DNA from: a bacterium
Lineage (GTDB): Bacteria > JAJRZV01
Length of the DNA: 32,440 bases
NCBI GenBank assembly: GCA_024275095.1
Contig: JAJRZV010000033.1
Location: 1-32,440 of the forward strand
Direction of reading: 5' to 3'
Numbering within the stretch: position 1 is the first letter of the stretch; every line of letters begins with the position of its first letter. This document shows, one piece after another, positions 26,230 to 32,440 of this stretch. The position numbers and the translations under genes were made by a program. The notes beneath the pieces were generated by a model. The model had not been told where the DNA came from, ran no database searches, and was given only the letters and a program-made list of their open reading frames with translations.

Positions 26230-26904
26230 TCAACCCAGAATGGGACTCAGCATTCGTTGTGTATCCTCGCTCATACCGAGTGCAGTATCTCCTTGCTTCA
26301 ACGCAGCGATAAGATTGGCAGGGGAAAGTTCATCAGCAGGGATAATCGTCCAGCACACACCAAGTTGATGGCGCGCGTGTGCATCAGAGCCTGCAATTTT
26401 AACTTTTGAATATTTATCACAGAGCATGACAAGTTCCTTCACATAGCTTTTATCCACGACACCCTGAACCATGAGGTCCAGCATTTTGCCGTTGAGAACT
26501 TCAATCCCGTCAATGATCTCCAGTACTTTTTCGAGATGCCCGTTTTCCTGAGGAGCAGACCATCCTGTACGGCTGGGCGAACGGGGATGGAGCCATACGA
26601 TGAAAAGCTCCGGCTCTTTTTCTATAGCCTCCACGGAGGGTAAGTACTGAGGAAATTTTTTCAGCAGGTCTGCTCGTGATGCGTATATTCCGAAGTCACC
26701 GTCTTTTGTGGTTACTTCGATACCCGGAAGAACGTGTGCTCCCTGCTGCTCCAATACTTTAATGGCGGAGATTTTTCCATGATCTGTAACGGCAACGGCA
26801 TGGATGTTTTTCTCCTGTACCAGTAATTTGATATCATTACATGTAAGTTAAGAACACTTGGACACATTACTGTGCACGTGCATGTCAATTGAATAAGTTT
26901 TCAT
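26230..26904 (-). pseudogene. PHP-domain phosphoesterase, one in-frame TAA near the N terminus
   Basis: Metal-dependent phosphoesterase of the PHP superfamily, about 223 residues if read through. From ATG 26904 the frame is MKTYSIDMHVHSNVSKCS, then TAA (26848-26850), then LTCNDIKLLVQEKNIHAVAVTDHGK, GIEVTTKDGD, VWLHPRSPS and AGSDAHARHQLG. The first PHP metal motif HxHS lies before the stop and the TDH, LH and SDAH motifs after it. A product starting downstream (the track's 26754 start) would lack two metal-binding motifs and be inactive. No other defect is visible. The family includes RNase AM-like and histidinol-phosphatase-like enzymes. The ATG lies right beside a 17-base palindrome and lacks a Shine-Dalgarno. 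Confidence 0.88.
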
Positions 26905-26905
26905 G

Positions 26906-26922
26906 GCTCAATATTATTGAGC
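26906..26922. promoter_or_regulatory. Perfect palindrome GCTCAATA-T-TATTGAGC in a divergent promoter gap
   Basis: A 17-base perfect inverted repeat (8-base arms, one central base) lies in the 43-base gap between the divergent PHP gene and the small gene at 26948. It is directly adjacent to the PHP start codon, where a Shine-Dalgarno would be expected. It looks like a binding site for a dimeric regulator. Confidence 0.55.
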
Positions 26923-26947
26923 ATTACGAGAGTTATGGCAAATAGAG

Positions 26948-27217
26948 ATGAAGAGTGAGGAACTTTACAGAGAAGAACGTCTTATCCGTCGCGCTCGAGC
27001 GATAGTGGACAGGACCTTGAGCGAAATTTCTCATAAAGGTCTTTATGGTCGTGAAGCGTGGAGCCTGTATAGGGATGCACGAGAGAAGGTGCTTGCCATG
27101 TTTCCGGACAAGAAGGATGCGTTCAAGCTCATTTACTGGCCCCGGTTTTCGAGAGTGATATGGGAAAATATGCTCAGGGAACTGGACCTTGCATCGGTAG
27201 AAGATATTTCTTTTTAA
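26948..27217 (+). CDS. Small protein of unknown function
   Basis: An 89-residue, highly charged, probably helical protein (EELYREERLIRRARAIVDRTLSEISHKG ... KKDAFKLIYWPRFSRVIWENMLRELDLASVEDISF). No family recognised. The ATG has only a weak ribosome binding site. An eight-codon ORF (ATG 26935, MANRDEE) begins just before it and stops inside it, which could couple or dampen translation. It ends 14 bases before the convergent Mut7-C gene. Codon use looks like that of neighbouring genes. Confidence 0.6.
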   Translation: MKSEELYREERLIRRARAIVDRTLSEISHKGLYGREAWSLYRDAREKVLAMFPDKKDAFKLIYWPRFSRVIWENMLRELDLASVEDISF

Positions 27218-27231
27218 GCGACTGTCTGGCT

Positions 27232-27696
27232 TTATTTCTTAAAAAACATTTCCACCATTTTACCCATATTCTGGTGATGTGTACCCTCCCAGTATATTCG
27301 ACCACAGACAGGGCAGCGGGCAAACTCTTCGTGTGTACGATAGACAAATTCCGGCACTTTACTTCTGACCTCTTCACGAGATGCTTCTTCAAGGAGTTCA
27401 TTGCAGATAAGGCACCGCGAAAGGAACTTTTCCTTACTGGGTGTAAGAGAGTGGATGTTCAACACCTTTTGCACCTGTTCGTGAGGATAGTTTTCGGACA
27501 GTACCACAACCTTCAGGTCCTGGGGGAACCTGTAACGCCTCCTTTTTGTAATGAGTATGCGTCCCTCTTTTCGTGAACGTTCGATGAGCTCTTCGATTTT
27601 CGAGTTTTTGTCGTAAAGCACATCGTAACCGAGCATGCGCATGAGCCGGACAAAACCACCTAACATGACATCTGCTGTGAATTTTATTTCGGACAT
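27232..27696 (-). CDS. Mut7-C RNase domain protein with zinc ribbon
   Basis: A 154-residue protein of the Mut7-C family, a PIN-like predicted RNase followed by a zinc ribbon. The N-terminal part (FTADVMLGGFVRLMRMLGYDVLYDKN) carries the typical acidic residue of the PIN fold, and GRILITKRRRY matches the second block. The C-terminal ribbon has two CxxC pairs, SRCLICNELL and ARCPVCGRIYWEGTHHQNM. Complete and uninterrupted. RNA substrate unknown. It is divergent from the DUF4177 gene across an 88-base gap that contains an inverted repeat. Confidence 0.88.
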   Translation of the reverse strand: MSEIKFTADVMLGGFVRLMRMLGYDVLYDKNSKIEELIERSRKEGRILITKRRRYRFPQDLKVVVLSENYPHEQVQKVLNIHSLTPSKEKFLSRCLICNELLEEASREEVRSKVPEFVYRTHEEFARCPVCGRIYWEGTHHQNMGKMVEMFFKK

Positions 27697-27721
27697 CGCT
27701 GTACAATATGGTAAATTTTAT

Positions 27722-27764
27722 TTCAACCAATTTTAATTGTTTACAGGGGATCTGGTTGGTTGAA
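27722..27764. repeat. Inverted repeat TTCAACCAA / TTGGTTGAA in a divergent gap
   Basis: Perfect 9-base arms at 27722-27730 and 27756-27764 with a 25-base AT-rich centre. It lies between the Mut7-C gene (minus) and the DUF4177 gene (plus). It could be a two-half-site operator controlling either gene. It has no terminator-like T-run and is not seen elsewhere in the window. Confidence 0.55.
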
Positions 27765-27784
27765 GTTGTGAGGAGTGTGTTCAG

Positions 27785-27985
27785 GTGAAGAAAAAGAAAA
27801 AGCGGCTTGTTTACAGGGTCGTTGAAACAAGCATGGTAACGGATGATGAACTCGAACGGATCATCAATGAAAATGTCGAAGAGGGATGGAATCTGGAAAG
27901 CATTCAGTTTGCCATGAAGGAATCATCACGACGCCCTGTAATGGCTTTTATACTTTTTACAAAGGAAGAAGGCGATGAGAGCTGA
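27785..27985 (+). CDS. DUF4177-like small protein
   Basis: A 66-residue protein starting at GTG 27785 behind GAGGAG. After a Lys-rich start it has the short fold of DUF4177 proteins: a strand (LVYRVVETSMV), a helix (DDELERIINENVEEGWNLESIQFAM) with the typical EGWNLE, and a closing strand (RPVMAFILFTKE). Biochemical role unknown. Its 3' end overlaps the RDD gene by 11 bases, so the two form one unit. Confidence 0.75.
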   Translation: MKKKKKRLVYRVVETSMVTDDELERIINENVEEGWNLESIQFAMKESSRRPVMAFILFTKEEGDES

Positions 27986-28385
27986 TCCTGTTAACCGAAT
28001 AATTGGGAAACTCATTGATGTGCTCCTTTTCTTGTTCTTTACCCAGATTTTCACTCCGTATGGAACAGCAGCGGGATTGATATACCTGGCGGTGTGCGAT
28101 GGATTCCCGGGAGGGCGCAGCCTGGGAAAATTCCTTACAAGAACCCGTGTGGTGGATGCATCTACCGGGGAGCCATGTTCTTTCCGGGCGTCTGTGCTCA
28201 GGAATATTCCTGTAGTGGTGGTGTTTCTTTTTTACATCATTCCTTTCGTGGGATGGGTGCTTTTCTTAACGGTTGGAGTGCTTATATTTATGGCGGAGGT
28301 TTTTTTCGTATTCCGGGATGAAAAGGGTCAACGCATAGGTGATACGATGGCAAATACCGTGGTTGTAGGTGTTAGCCACGAGTGA
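27975..28385 (+). CDS. RDD-family membrane protein
   Basis: A 136-residue membrane protein of the RDD family. Three to four helices are seen: about 8-24, 28-42, 73-92 and 93-112. The family-typical block GGRSLGKFLTRTRVVDASTGEPCSFRASVLRNI follows the second helix, and the C terminus reads QRIGDTMANTVVV, the usual RDD ending. The family has been linked to transport in a few cases but its role here is unknown. A weak hairpin (28382-28401) overlaps the stop codon. Confidence 0.82.
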   Translation: MRADPVNRIIGKLIDVLLFLFFTQIFTPYGTAAGLIYLAVCDGFPGGRSLGKFLTRTRVVDASTGEPCSFRASVLRNIPVVVVFLFYIIPFVGWVLFLTVGVLIFMAEVFFVFRDEKGQRIGDTMANTVVVGVSHE

Positions 28386-28401
28386 TGTGAAACACCATCA
28401 C
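28382..28401. repeat. Short inverted repeat GTGATG / CATCAC at the RDD gene end
   Basis: Six-base arms with an eight-base loop, overlapping the RDD stop codon and preceding the activator gene. It is too weak and lacks the T-run of a terminator; it may be an operator for the activator gene or chance. Confidence 0.3.
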
Positions 28402-28428
28402 ATATCAAATTGGTGAGTTGAGGTTTTC

Positions 28429-30000
28429 GTGGCCGTGAAGAAATATCCTGTGAAGCGTGAAGTAAAAGAGCTGATCCTCCTTTATGAGATCAGCCAGGCC
28501 CTCCAGCAGAGTATGGACTTGCGGGCTGTGCTCAAACCTGTGTTGAAGATGATGGCCACTCACATGGGAATGTTGAGAGGTACCATTACTATTCTCGACC
28601 GGGATACGGGTGAAATATACATAGAAGAAGCCTACGGCTTGTCGCGCAGTCAAATGGAGAAGGGACGCTATCGCTTGGGTGAGGGCGTTACTGGCAAGGT
28701 GGTTCAGACGGGGCAGCCGGCTGTTGTTCCCCGGATATCCGAGGAACCTCTTTTTCTCAACCGCACAGGTGCACGCAGAAAACTTCGCAAAAAGGATATT
28801 TCATTTATCTGCGTGCCGATTAAGCTGGGAAATGAAGTCATAGGCGCACTCAGTGCCGACCGGCTCTTCAGCGAGCGGGTGTCATTTGAAGAGGATGTGA
28901 GACTGATGTCCATTATTGCCTCCATGATTGCTCAGGCGGTTAAACTGCGACTGAAAGCTCAGGAAGAAAAAAGGCGCCTGGTAGAGGAAAATATTCGCTT
29001 ACAGGAAGAACTGAAGGAACGTTTCAGACCTTCCAACATCATCGGAAATTCGAAGGCCATGCAACATGTCTACGAGCTTATTGCTCAGGTGGCACCTACG
29101 AATACGACCGTGCTTATCCGGGGTGAAAGCGGGACGGGAAAGGAACTCGTGGCTCATGCCATCCACTATAACAGTCCCAGAGCTGACAGGGCTTTTATCA
29201 AGGTCAATTGCGCCGCACTTCCGGAAAGCATTATAGAAAGCGAACTGTTCGGGCATGAAAAAGGTGCTTTTACCGGGGCTATTACCCAGCGAAAGGGGCG
29301 TTTTGAACTGGCTCACGGTGGCACCATTTTTCTTGATGAGATTGCAGAACTTTCGCCTGCCATTCAGGTAAAGCTGCTCAGGGTGCTCCAGGAAAAGGAG
29401 TTCGAGCGCGTCGGAGGAAGTGAAACGATTAAGGTGGATGTACGCATTATTGCCGCTACCAACAGGGATCTGGAAGCTCTCGTCAAAGAGGGGAAGTTCA
29501 GGGAAGACCTGTATTATCGCATTAATGTTTTTCCCATTCACATACCACCCCTGCGAGAAAGAAAAACGGACATTCCTTTGCTTGCCGATTACTTCGCCGA
29601 GAAGTACAGTCGCGTTCACGGAAAAGAAGTGAAGCGCATTTCAACGCCTGCCATCGATATGCTCATGAGCTATCACTGGCCGGGGAACGTGAGGGAGCTG
29701 GAGAATGTGATTGAACGGGCGGTGATTCTCAGTACGGACGGGGTCATTCACTCGCACAATCTTCCTCCCACACTTCAGACGGCCGAGGCCACAGGGACGT
29801 TTCCTACAGGTACGTTGCAGGAGATGCTGGATAATGTGGAGCGCGAGATGATTGTCGAAGCTATCAAACATGCCAGGGGGAACATGGCAGAGGCCGCGAG
29901 GCTTCTGGGTATTACAGAACGTGTAATGGGCTTGAGGGTCAGGAAACACGGCATCAATGTAAAAAGGTTTAAAGAAAAATTCGTTGATAACAAAGAATGA
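28429..30000 (+). CDS. Sigma54-dependent transcriptional activator, GAF-AAA-Fis (NifA-like)
   Basis: Enhancer-binding protein of 523 residues. A GAF sensory domain (about 25-170) contains the NifA-like [30 protein letters not shown]. The AAA+ domain follows from about 203, with Walker A GESGTGKE, the sigma54-contact loop GAFTGA, Walker [12 protein letters not shown] and the [13 protein letters not shown]-type sensor. The C-terminal Fis-type helix-turn-helix is [25 protein letters not shown]. The length and layout match NifA, but nif genes are absent here. A sigma54 promoter and a distal palindrome lie just downstream, before the porin and amtB genes, so this protein probably activates them. 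GTG 28429 follows GAGG. Confidence 0.92.
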   Translation: MAVKKYPVKREVKELILLYEISQALQQSMDLRAVLKPVLKMMATHMGMLRGTITILDRDTGEIYIEEAYGLSRSQMEKGRYRLGEGVTGKVVQTGQPAVVPRISEEPLFLNRTGARRKLRKKDISFICVPIKLGNEVIGALSADRLFSERVSFEEDVRLMSIIASMIAQAVKLRLKAQEEKRRLVEENIRLQEELKERFRPSNIIGNSKAMQHVYELIAQVAPTNTTVLIRGESGTGKELVAHAIHYNSPRADRAFIKVNCAALPESIIESELFGHEKGAFTGAITQRKGRFELAHGGTIFLDEIAELSPAIQVKLLRVLQEKEFERVGGSETIKVDVRIIAATNRDLEALVKEGKFREDLYYRINVFPIHIPPLRERKTDIPLLADYFAEKYSRVHGKEVKRISTPAIDMLMSYHWPGNVRELENVIERAVILSTDGVIHSHNLPPTLQTAEATGTFPTGTLQEMLDNVEREMIVEAIKHARGNMAEAARLLGITERVMGLRVRKHGINVKRFKEKFVDNKE

Positions 30001-30025
30001 ACTTGCTGTTTTAACATCCTACCAT

Positions 30026-30046
30026 TTTGTAGAAAACGCCTACAAA
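30026..30046 (+). promoter_or_regulatory. Candidate enhancer site: TTTGTAG-N7-CTACAAA
   Basis: A perfect inverted repeat with seven-base arms and seven-base centre, about 140 bases upstream of the expected start of the sigma54 promoter. That is the usual distance for an activator site. It contains TGT and ACA half sites but with 11 rather than 10 bases between them, so it differs from the classical NifA box. Confidence 0.6.
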
Positions 30047-30150
30047 TCTAACATTTCCGTGGGAATGAGCAAGCTGGTGATTGTGGGAGCACTGAGGGCT
30101 CATGTTGTAAGTTTTTGAATTTTAGCAGCTTTTGAATAGAGAGGCTTTGC

Positions 30151-30166
30151 TGGCACATATGTTGTT
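30151..30166 (+). promoter_or_regulatory. Sigma54 (-24/-12) promoter
   Basis: TGGCACATATGTTGTT matches TGGCACG-N4-TTGCW except at two positions, with the critical GG-N10-G spacing kept. Transcription should begin near 30177, about 27 bases before ATG 30204. It directly follows the sigma54 activator gene and precedes the porin-amtB pair. Confidence 0.78.
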
Positions 30167-30203
30167 CTCCATAAAAAATAAAACATACGAGAGGAGGTGA
30201 AGC

Positions 30204-30983
30204 ATGGAGAAAACCGTACTCTACAGGGAGAGAAAAGGTGCCGTGCCGTGGTGGAAAGGTCTGGCGGTGGCAATGGGTATGGTGACATTTTTTCCACTGG
30301 TTCCACTGGTTGCAGTGGCAGAAGGAGCCGGTGCTTCCGGTTCAGCGTCGTGGGGCGTTTTCAGTAATTACATCTGGAGAGGTCAGAGGCTCAGCGACCG
30401 TACCGTGGTGCAGCTCGACACGAGCCTTGCCTACAAGGGGGCAAGTGTGGGTTTCTGGGCCAATTATGATACGCATGTCGGTGAGGTGACAGAAGTGGAT
30501 TACCTCGCCACATATTCCTTTTCAGCGGGCAAAGCGGGCCTGGAACTCGGGTATATTTATTACAGCCTTGAAGGTGTCAATGACACGCAGGAGTTTTATT
30601 TGTCCGCTTCGTACGATGTGATCCTTGCACCCTCATTGACCATTTATTACGACTTTGATTTAGGCACCGGCGCTTTTGTTACATTTTCCATCGGACATTC
30701 TTTTTCGCTGCCTGCAGGTGCGTCACTCGATTTGAGCGCGCTGGTAAGCGTTAACCTCAAGGATGAGGTGCTCGGTGATTTTTACAACTTTTACAATGCA
30801 GAGGCAGGTATCGGTGTTGGTGTTCCCCTGTACGGACCTGTGAGCTTATCCCTTACAGGGAATGTTTCTGTTCCTCTTTCGGGAGAGGCTAAGGATGCGA
30901 TCGAAGTTCTCAGCGTTAACGGTGCTCTTGCTGGATCAGGCATCAACTACTATGGAGGGGCTTCGGTGGCAATGGAATTTTGA
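30204..30983 (+). CDS. TorF-family putative porin (TIGR02001-type outer membrane protein)
   Basis: Outer membrane beta-barrel protein of 259 residues. A long signal (about 1-38, ending VPLVAVAEG) precedes a barrel rich in alternating aromatic strands. The family hallmark is ASWGVFSNYIWRGQRLSDRTVVQLDTSLAYKGASVGFWANYDT, with YLATYSFSAGKAGLELGYIYYSL and the terminal GGASVAMEF ending in Phe, the usual barrel-assembly signal. Translation starts at ATG behind a strong GGAGGTGA. It is followed by amtB after 17 bases and preceded by the sigma54 promoter, suggesting that it helps small nitrogen compounds cross the outer membrane. That role is an inference from context. Confidence 0.88.
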   Translation: MEKTVLYRERKGAVPWWKGLAVAMGMVTFFPLVPLVAVAEGAGASGSASWGVFSNYIWRGQRLSDRTVVQLDTSLAYKGASVGFWANYDTHVGEVTEVDYLATYSFSAGKAGLELGYIYYSLEGVNDTQEFYLSASYDVILAPSLTIYYDFDLGTGAFVTFSIGHSFSLPAGASLDLSALVSVNLKDEVLGDFYNFYNAEAGIGVGVPLYGPVSLSLTGNVSVPLSGEAKDAIEVLSVNGALAGSGINYYGGASVAMEF

Positions 30984-31000
30984 ATTAAAGGAGGTTTCGG

Positions 31001-32377
31001 ATGTTAAAGAAAGCACGATATACGTGGACAATGTTACCTTTCGGGATGCTGCTCGTGGCATCAGTAGCACTCGCTGCTGATGACCCCTCGGCGGTGGCGG
31101 CACACAATTCTGTTTCCATTGATACGGTATGGACGCTCGTTGCCGCCTTCTTGGTGTTTTTCATGCAGGCGGGATTCGCGATGGTGGAGGCGGGATTCAC
31201 ACGTGCGAAGAACGCAGTGAACATCATTATGAAAAACCTGATGGATTTTTCCGTGGGTTCCATTGCGTACTGGGCGATAGGTTTTGGCCTCATGTTCGGC
31301 GCTGATGCACTTGGTCTTTTTGGTACGGATGGTTTCTTTCTATCTGCAGGTAACCCGGCTACCAGAGAAGGTTTGTGGCAATTCGCTTTCTGGATGTTTC
31401 AGGTGGTGTTTGCTGCCACGGCTGCAACCATCGTCTCAGGTGCTATGGCTGAACGAACGCGTTTCACAGCGTACCTGGTTTACAGTGCTGTCATTTCTGC
31501 TTTCATTTATCCCATTGTCGGTCACTGGATATGGGGTGGTGGGTGGCTGTCGAACCTGGGCATGGTGGACTTTGCCGGTTCGACGGTTGTGCATTCGGTT
31601 GGAGGATGGGCTGCTCTTGCCGGTGCCGCTCTTCTGGGTCCCAGGTACGGTAAGTACCTGGAAAGCAACGGTCGAAAGATTTCGCAGGCCATTCCCGGTC
31701 ATAATATCACACTGGCTGCACTGGGCGTGTTCATCCTCTGGTTCGGCTGGTTCGGATTTAACCCTGGCAGCACGACGGCCGGAACAAACCTGAGCATTGC
31801 GACCATTGCTGTTACCACCAATCTGGCTGCTGCTGCAGGTGCTATTGCTGCCATGTTTACTGCCTGGAGCATGTATGGCAAACCTGATGCGACCATGGCG
31901 CTTAACGGCGTTCTTGCCGGCCTCGTGGCCATTACTGCACCGTGTGCGGTGGTCTCGCCGGGTAGCGCTGTTATTATCGGGCTGATAGCAGGTGTAATCG
32001 TTGTTTTTTCTGTGGAGTTTTTTGACAAGGTTCTTCACATTGACGATCCTGTTGGAGCAATTTCTGTTCACGGCGTATGCGGTGCGTTTGGTACCCTGGC
32101 TGTGGGTTTATTCGCGGAAGCAAAGTACGCCAAGGCTGCTGGTCTCGGAGAAGTAAACGGTCTCTTTTTCGGCGGCGGTTTTCACCAGCTTGGCGTACAG
32201 CTTATTGGAGTGTTCGCTGTTTTTGCGTGGGTTGGCATCGCCTCTTTTGTTCTTTTTTATTTTCTGAAGAAGACCGTAGGCCTTCGGGTTAGCCAGGAAG
32301 AAGAACTGCGCGGCCTCGACATCGACGAGCATGGAATGGAAGCGTATAGCGGTTTTCAGGTGTTCACGACGCAATAA
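31001..32377 (+). CDS. amtB: Ammonium transporter
   Basis: Ammonium channel of the Amt/Rh family, 458 residues. A cleavable signal ([15 protein letters not shown]) precedes the usual eleven helices. The conserved features are [20 protein letters not shown], the twin His residues in [18 protein letters not shown] and [14 protein letters not shown], and [12 protein letters not shown]. The C-terminal tail is short and may bind a PII protein. AAAGGAGG lies just before the ATG. It shares the sigma54 promoter upstream of the porin gene and should be expressed under nitrogen limitation, though this regulation is inferred. Confidence 0.95.
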   Translation: MLKKARYTWTMLPFGMLLVASVALAADDPSAVAAHNSVSIDTVWTLVAAFLVFFMQAGFAMVEAGFTRAKNAVNIIMKNLMDFSVGSIAYWAIGFGLMFGADALGLFGTDGFFLSAGNPATREGLWQFAFWMFQVVFAATAATIVSGAMAERTRFTAYLVYSAVISAFIYPIVGHWIWGGGWLSNLGMVDFAGSTVVHSVGGWAALAGAALLGPRYGKYLESNGRKISQAIPGHNITLAALGVFILWFGWFGFNPGSTTAGTNLSIATIAVTTNLAAAAGAIAAMFTAWSMYGKPDATMALNGVLAGLVAITAPCAVVSPGSAVIIGLIAGVIVVFSVEFFDKVLHIDDPVGAISVHGVCGAFGTLAVGLFAEAKYAKAAGLGEVNGLFFGGGFHQLGVQLIGVFAVFAWVGIASFVLFYFLKKTVGLRVSQEEELRGLDIDEHGMEAYSGFQVFTTQ

Positions 32378-32388
32378 CGGAGGTGTGG

Positions 32389-32440
32389 GTGGAGATGTTA
32401 TTCACGGGTGTATACGGAGCTTCCATTGCCGTGAGGCATG
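32389..32440 (+). CDS. Possible start of the next gene, cut by the window edge
   Basis: An open frame from GTG 32389 (or ATG 32395) runs to the window end, preceded by GGAGG at 32379-32383. The visible peptide EMLFTGVYGASIAVRH is too short to identify and does not look like the start of a PII protein, which commonly follows amtB. Confidence 0.35.
   Translation, partial: MEMLFTGVYGASIAVRH

Noticed and set aside
13627-26850. Alternative genetic code in which TAA encodes Gln
   Set aside because: Many intact genes in the window stop at TAA at their normal family length, so reassignment would extend them. Suppression or error remains possible.
1-32440. CRISPR arrays, tRNA or rRNA genes
   Set aside because: No regularly spaced direct repeats and no recognisable T-loop or rRNA sequence were seen when reading the window; a tRNA scan would settle it.

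Overview
The window is an ordinary bacterial chromosome segment with moderate GC, gene-dense on both strands. The mix suggests a Gram-negative bacterium of the Desulfobacterota (former Deltaproteobacteria) type: an RND efflux system, outer-membrane lipoproteins, an rplM-rpsI-argC string, a bi-domain oxidoreductase, a Mut7-C protein, and a NifA-like sigma54 activator beside a TorF-type porin and amtB. This placement is an inference from gene content. I saw no rRNA, tRNA, CRISPR array or intact insertion sequence.

Layout. (1) 300-8621, + strand: one tightly packed unit coding for an OmpR-family response regulator, a CusS-like histidine kinase, an ICMT-like membrane methyltransferase, a TolC-like outer membrane factor, a periplasmic adaptor and an RND pump. 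Genes overlap by a few bases (ATGA or TAGTG junctions), so this looks like a self-regulated tripartite efflux operon. (2) 8704-13914, mixed strands: a small two-helix membrane protein, a lipoprotein made of seven propeller-like repeats, a frameshifted P1B metal ATPase, a small envelope protein and a methyltransferase gene broken by an in-frame stop. (3) 13911-17653: an SRPBCC protein, then ilvE translationally coupled to a bi-domain (MDR plus Gfo/Idh/MocA) oxidoreductase behind a clear sigma70-like promoter. (4) 17657-22006, - strand: a housekeeping string xerC-like, CCA-adding-type nucleotidyltransferase, small protein, rplM, rpsI, argC. (5) 22124-26904: an Fn3/Kelch lipoprotein, a chemotaxis receptor split by an in-frame TAA, coaE, and a PHP-domain gene also split by an in-frame TAA. 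(6) 26948-28385: small conserved proteins (unknown, Mut7-C, DUF4177, RDD). (7) 28429-32440: a GAF-AAA-Fis activator, then a well-formed sigma54 promoter with an upstream palindrome, a TorF-like porin and amtB. The last module reads as a nitrogen-responsive ammonium uptake unit.

The most notable observation is not a new system. Three minus-strand genes (13252-13914, 23524-25581, 26230-26904) are each intact apart from one in-frame TAA, and a fourth (10733-12626) carries one frameshift. Either this stretch is undergoing gene decay, the consensus has errors, or ochre codons are read through. Because TAA is also the normal terminator of many intact genes here, a recoded genetic code is unlikely. 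Other points of interest are the 125-residue N-terminal extension on the CCA-type enzyme, the APC/HEVSE signature of the P1B ATPase, the odd C-terminal tail of ribosomal protein S9, and two promoters that share a TTGAA...TTCAA arrangement.
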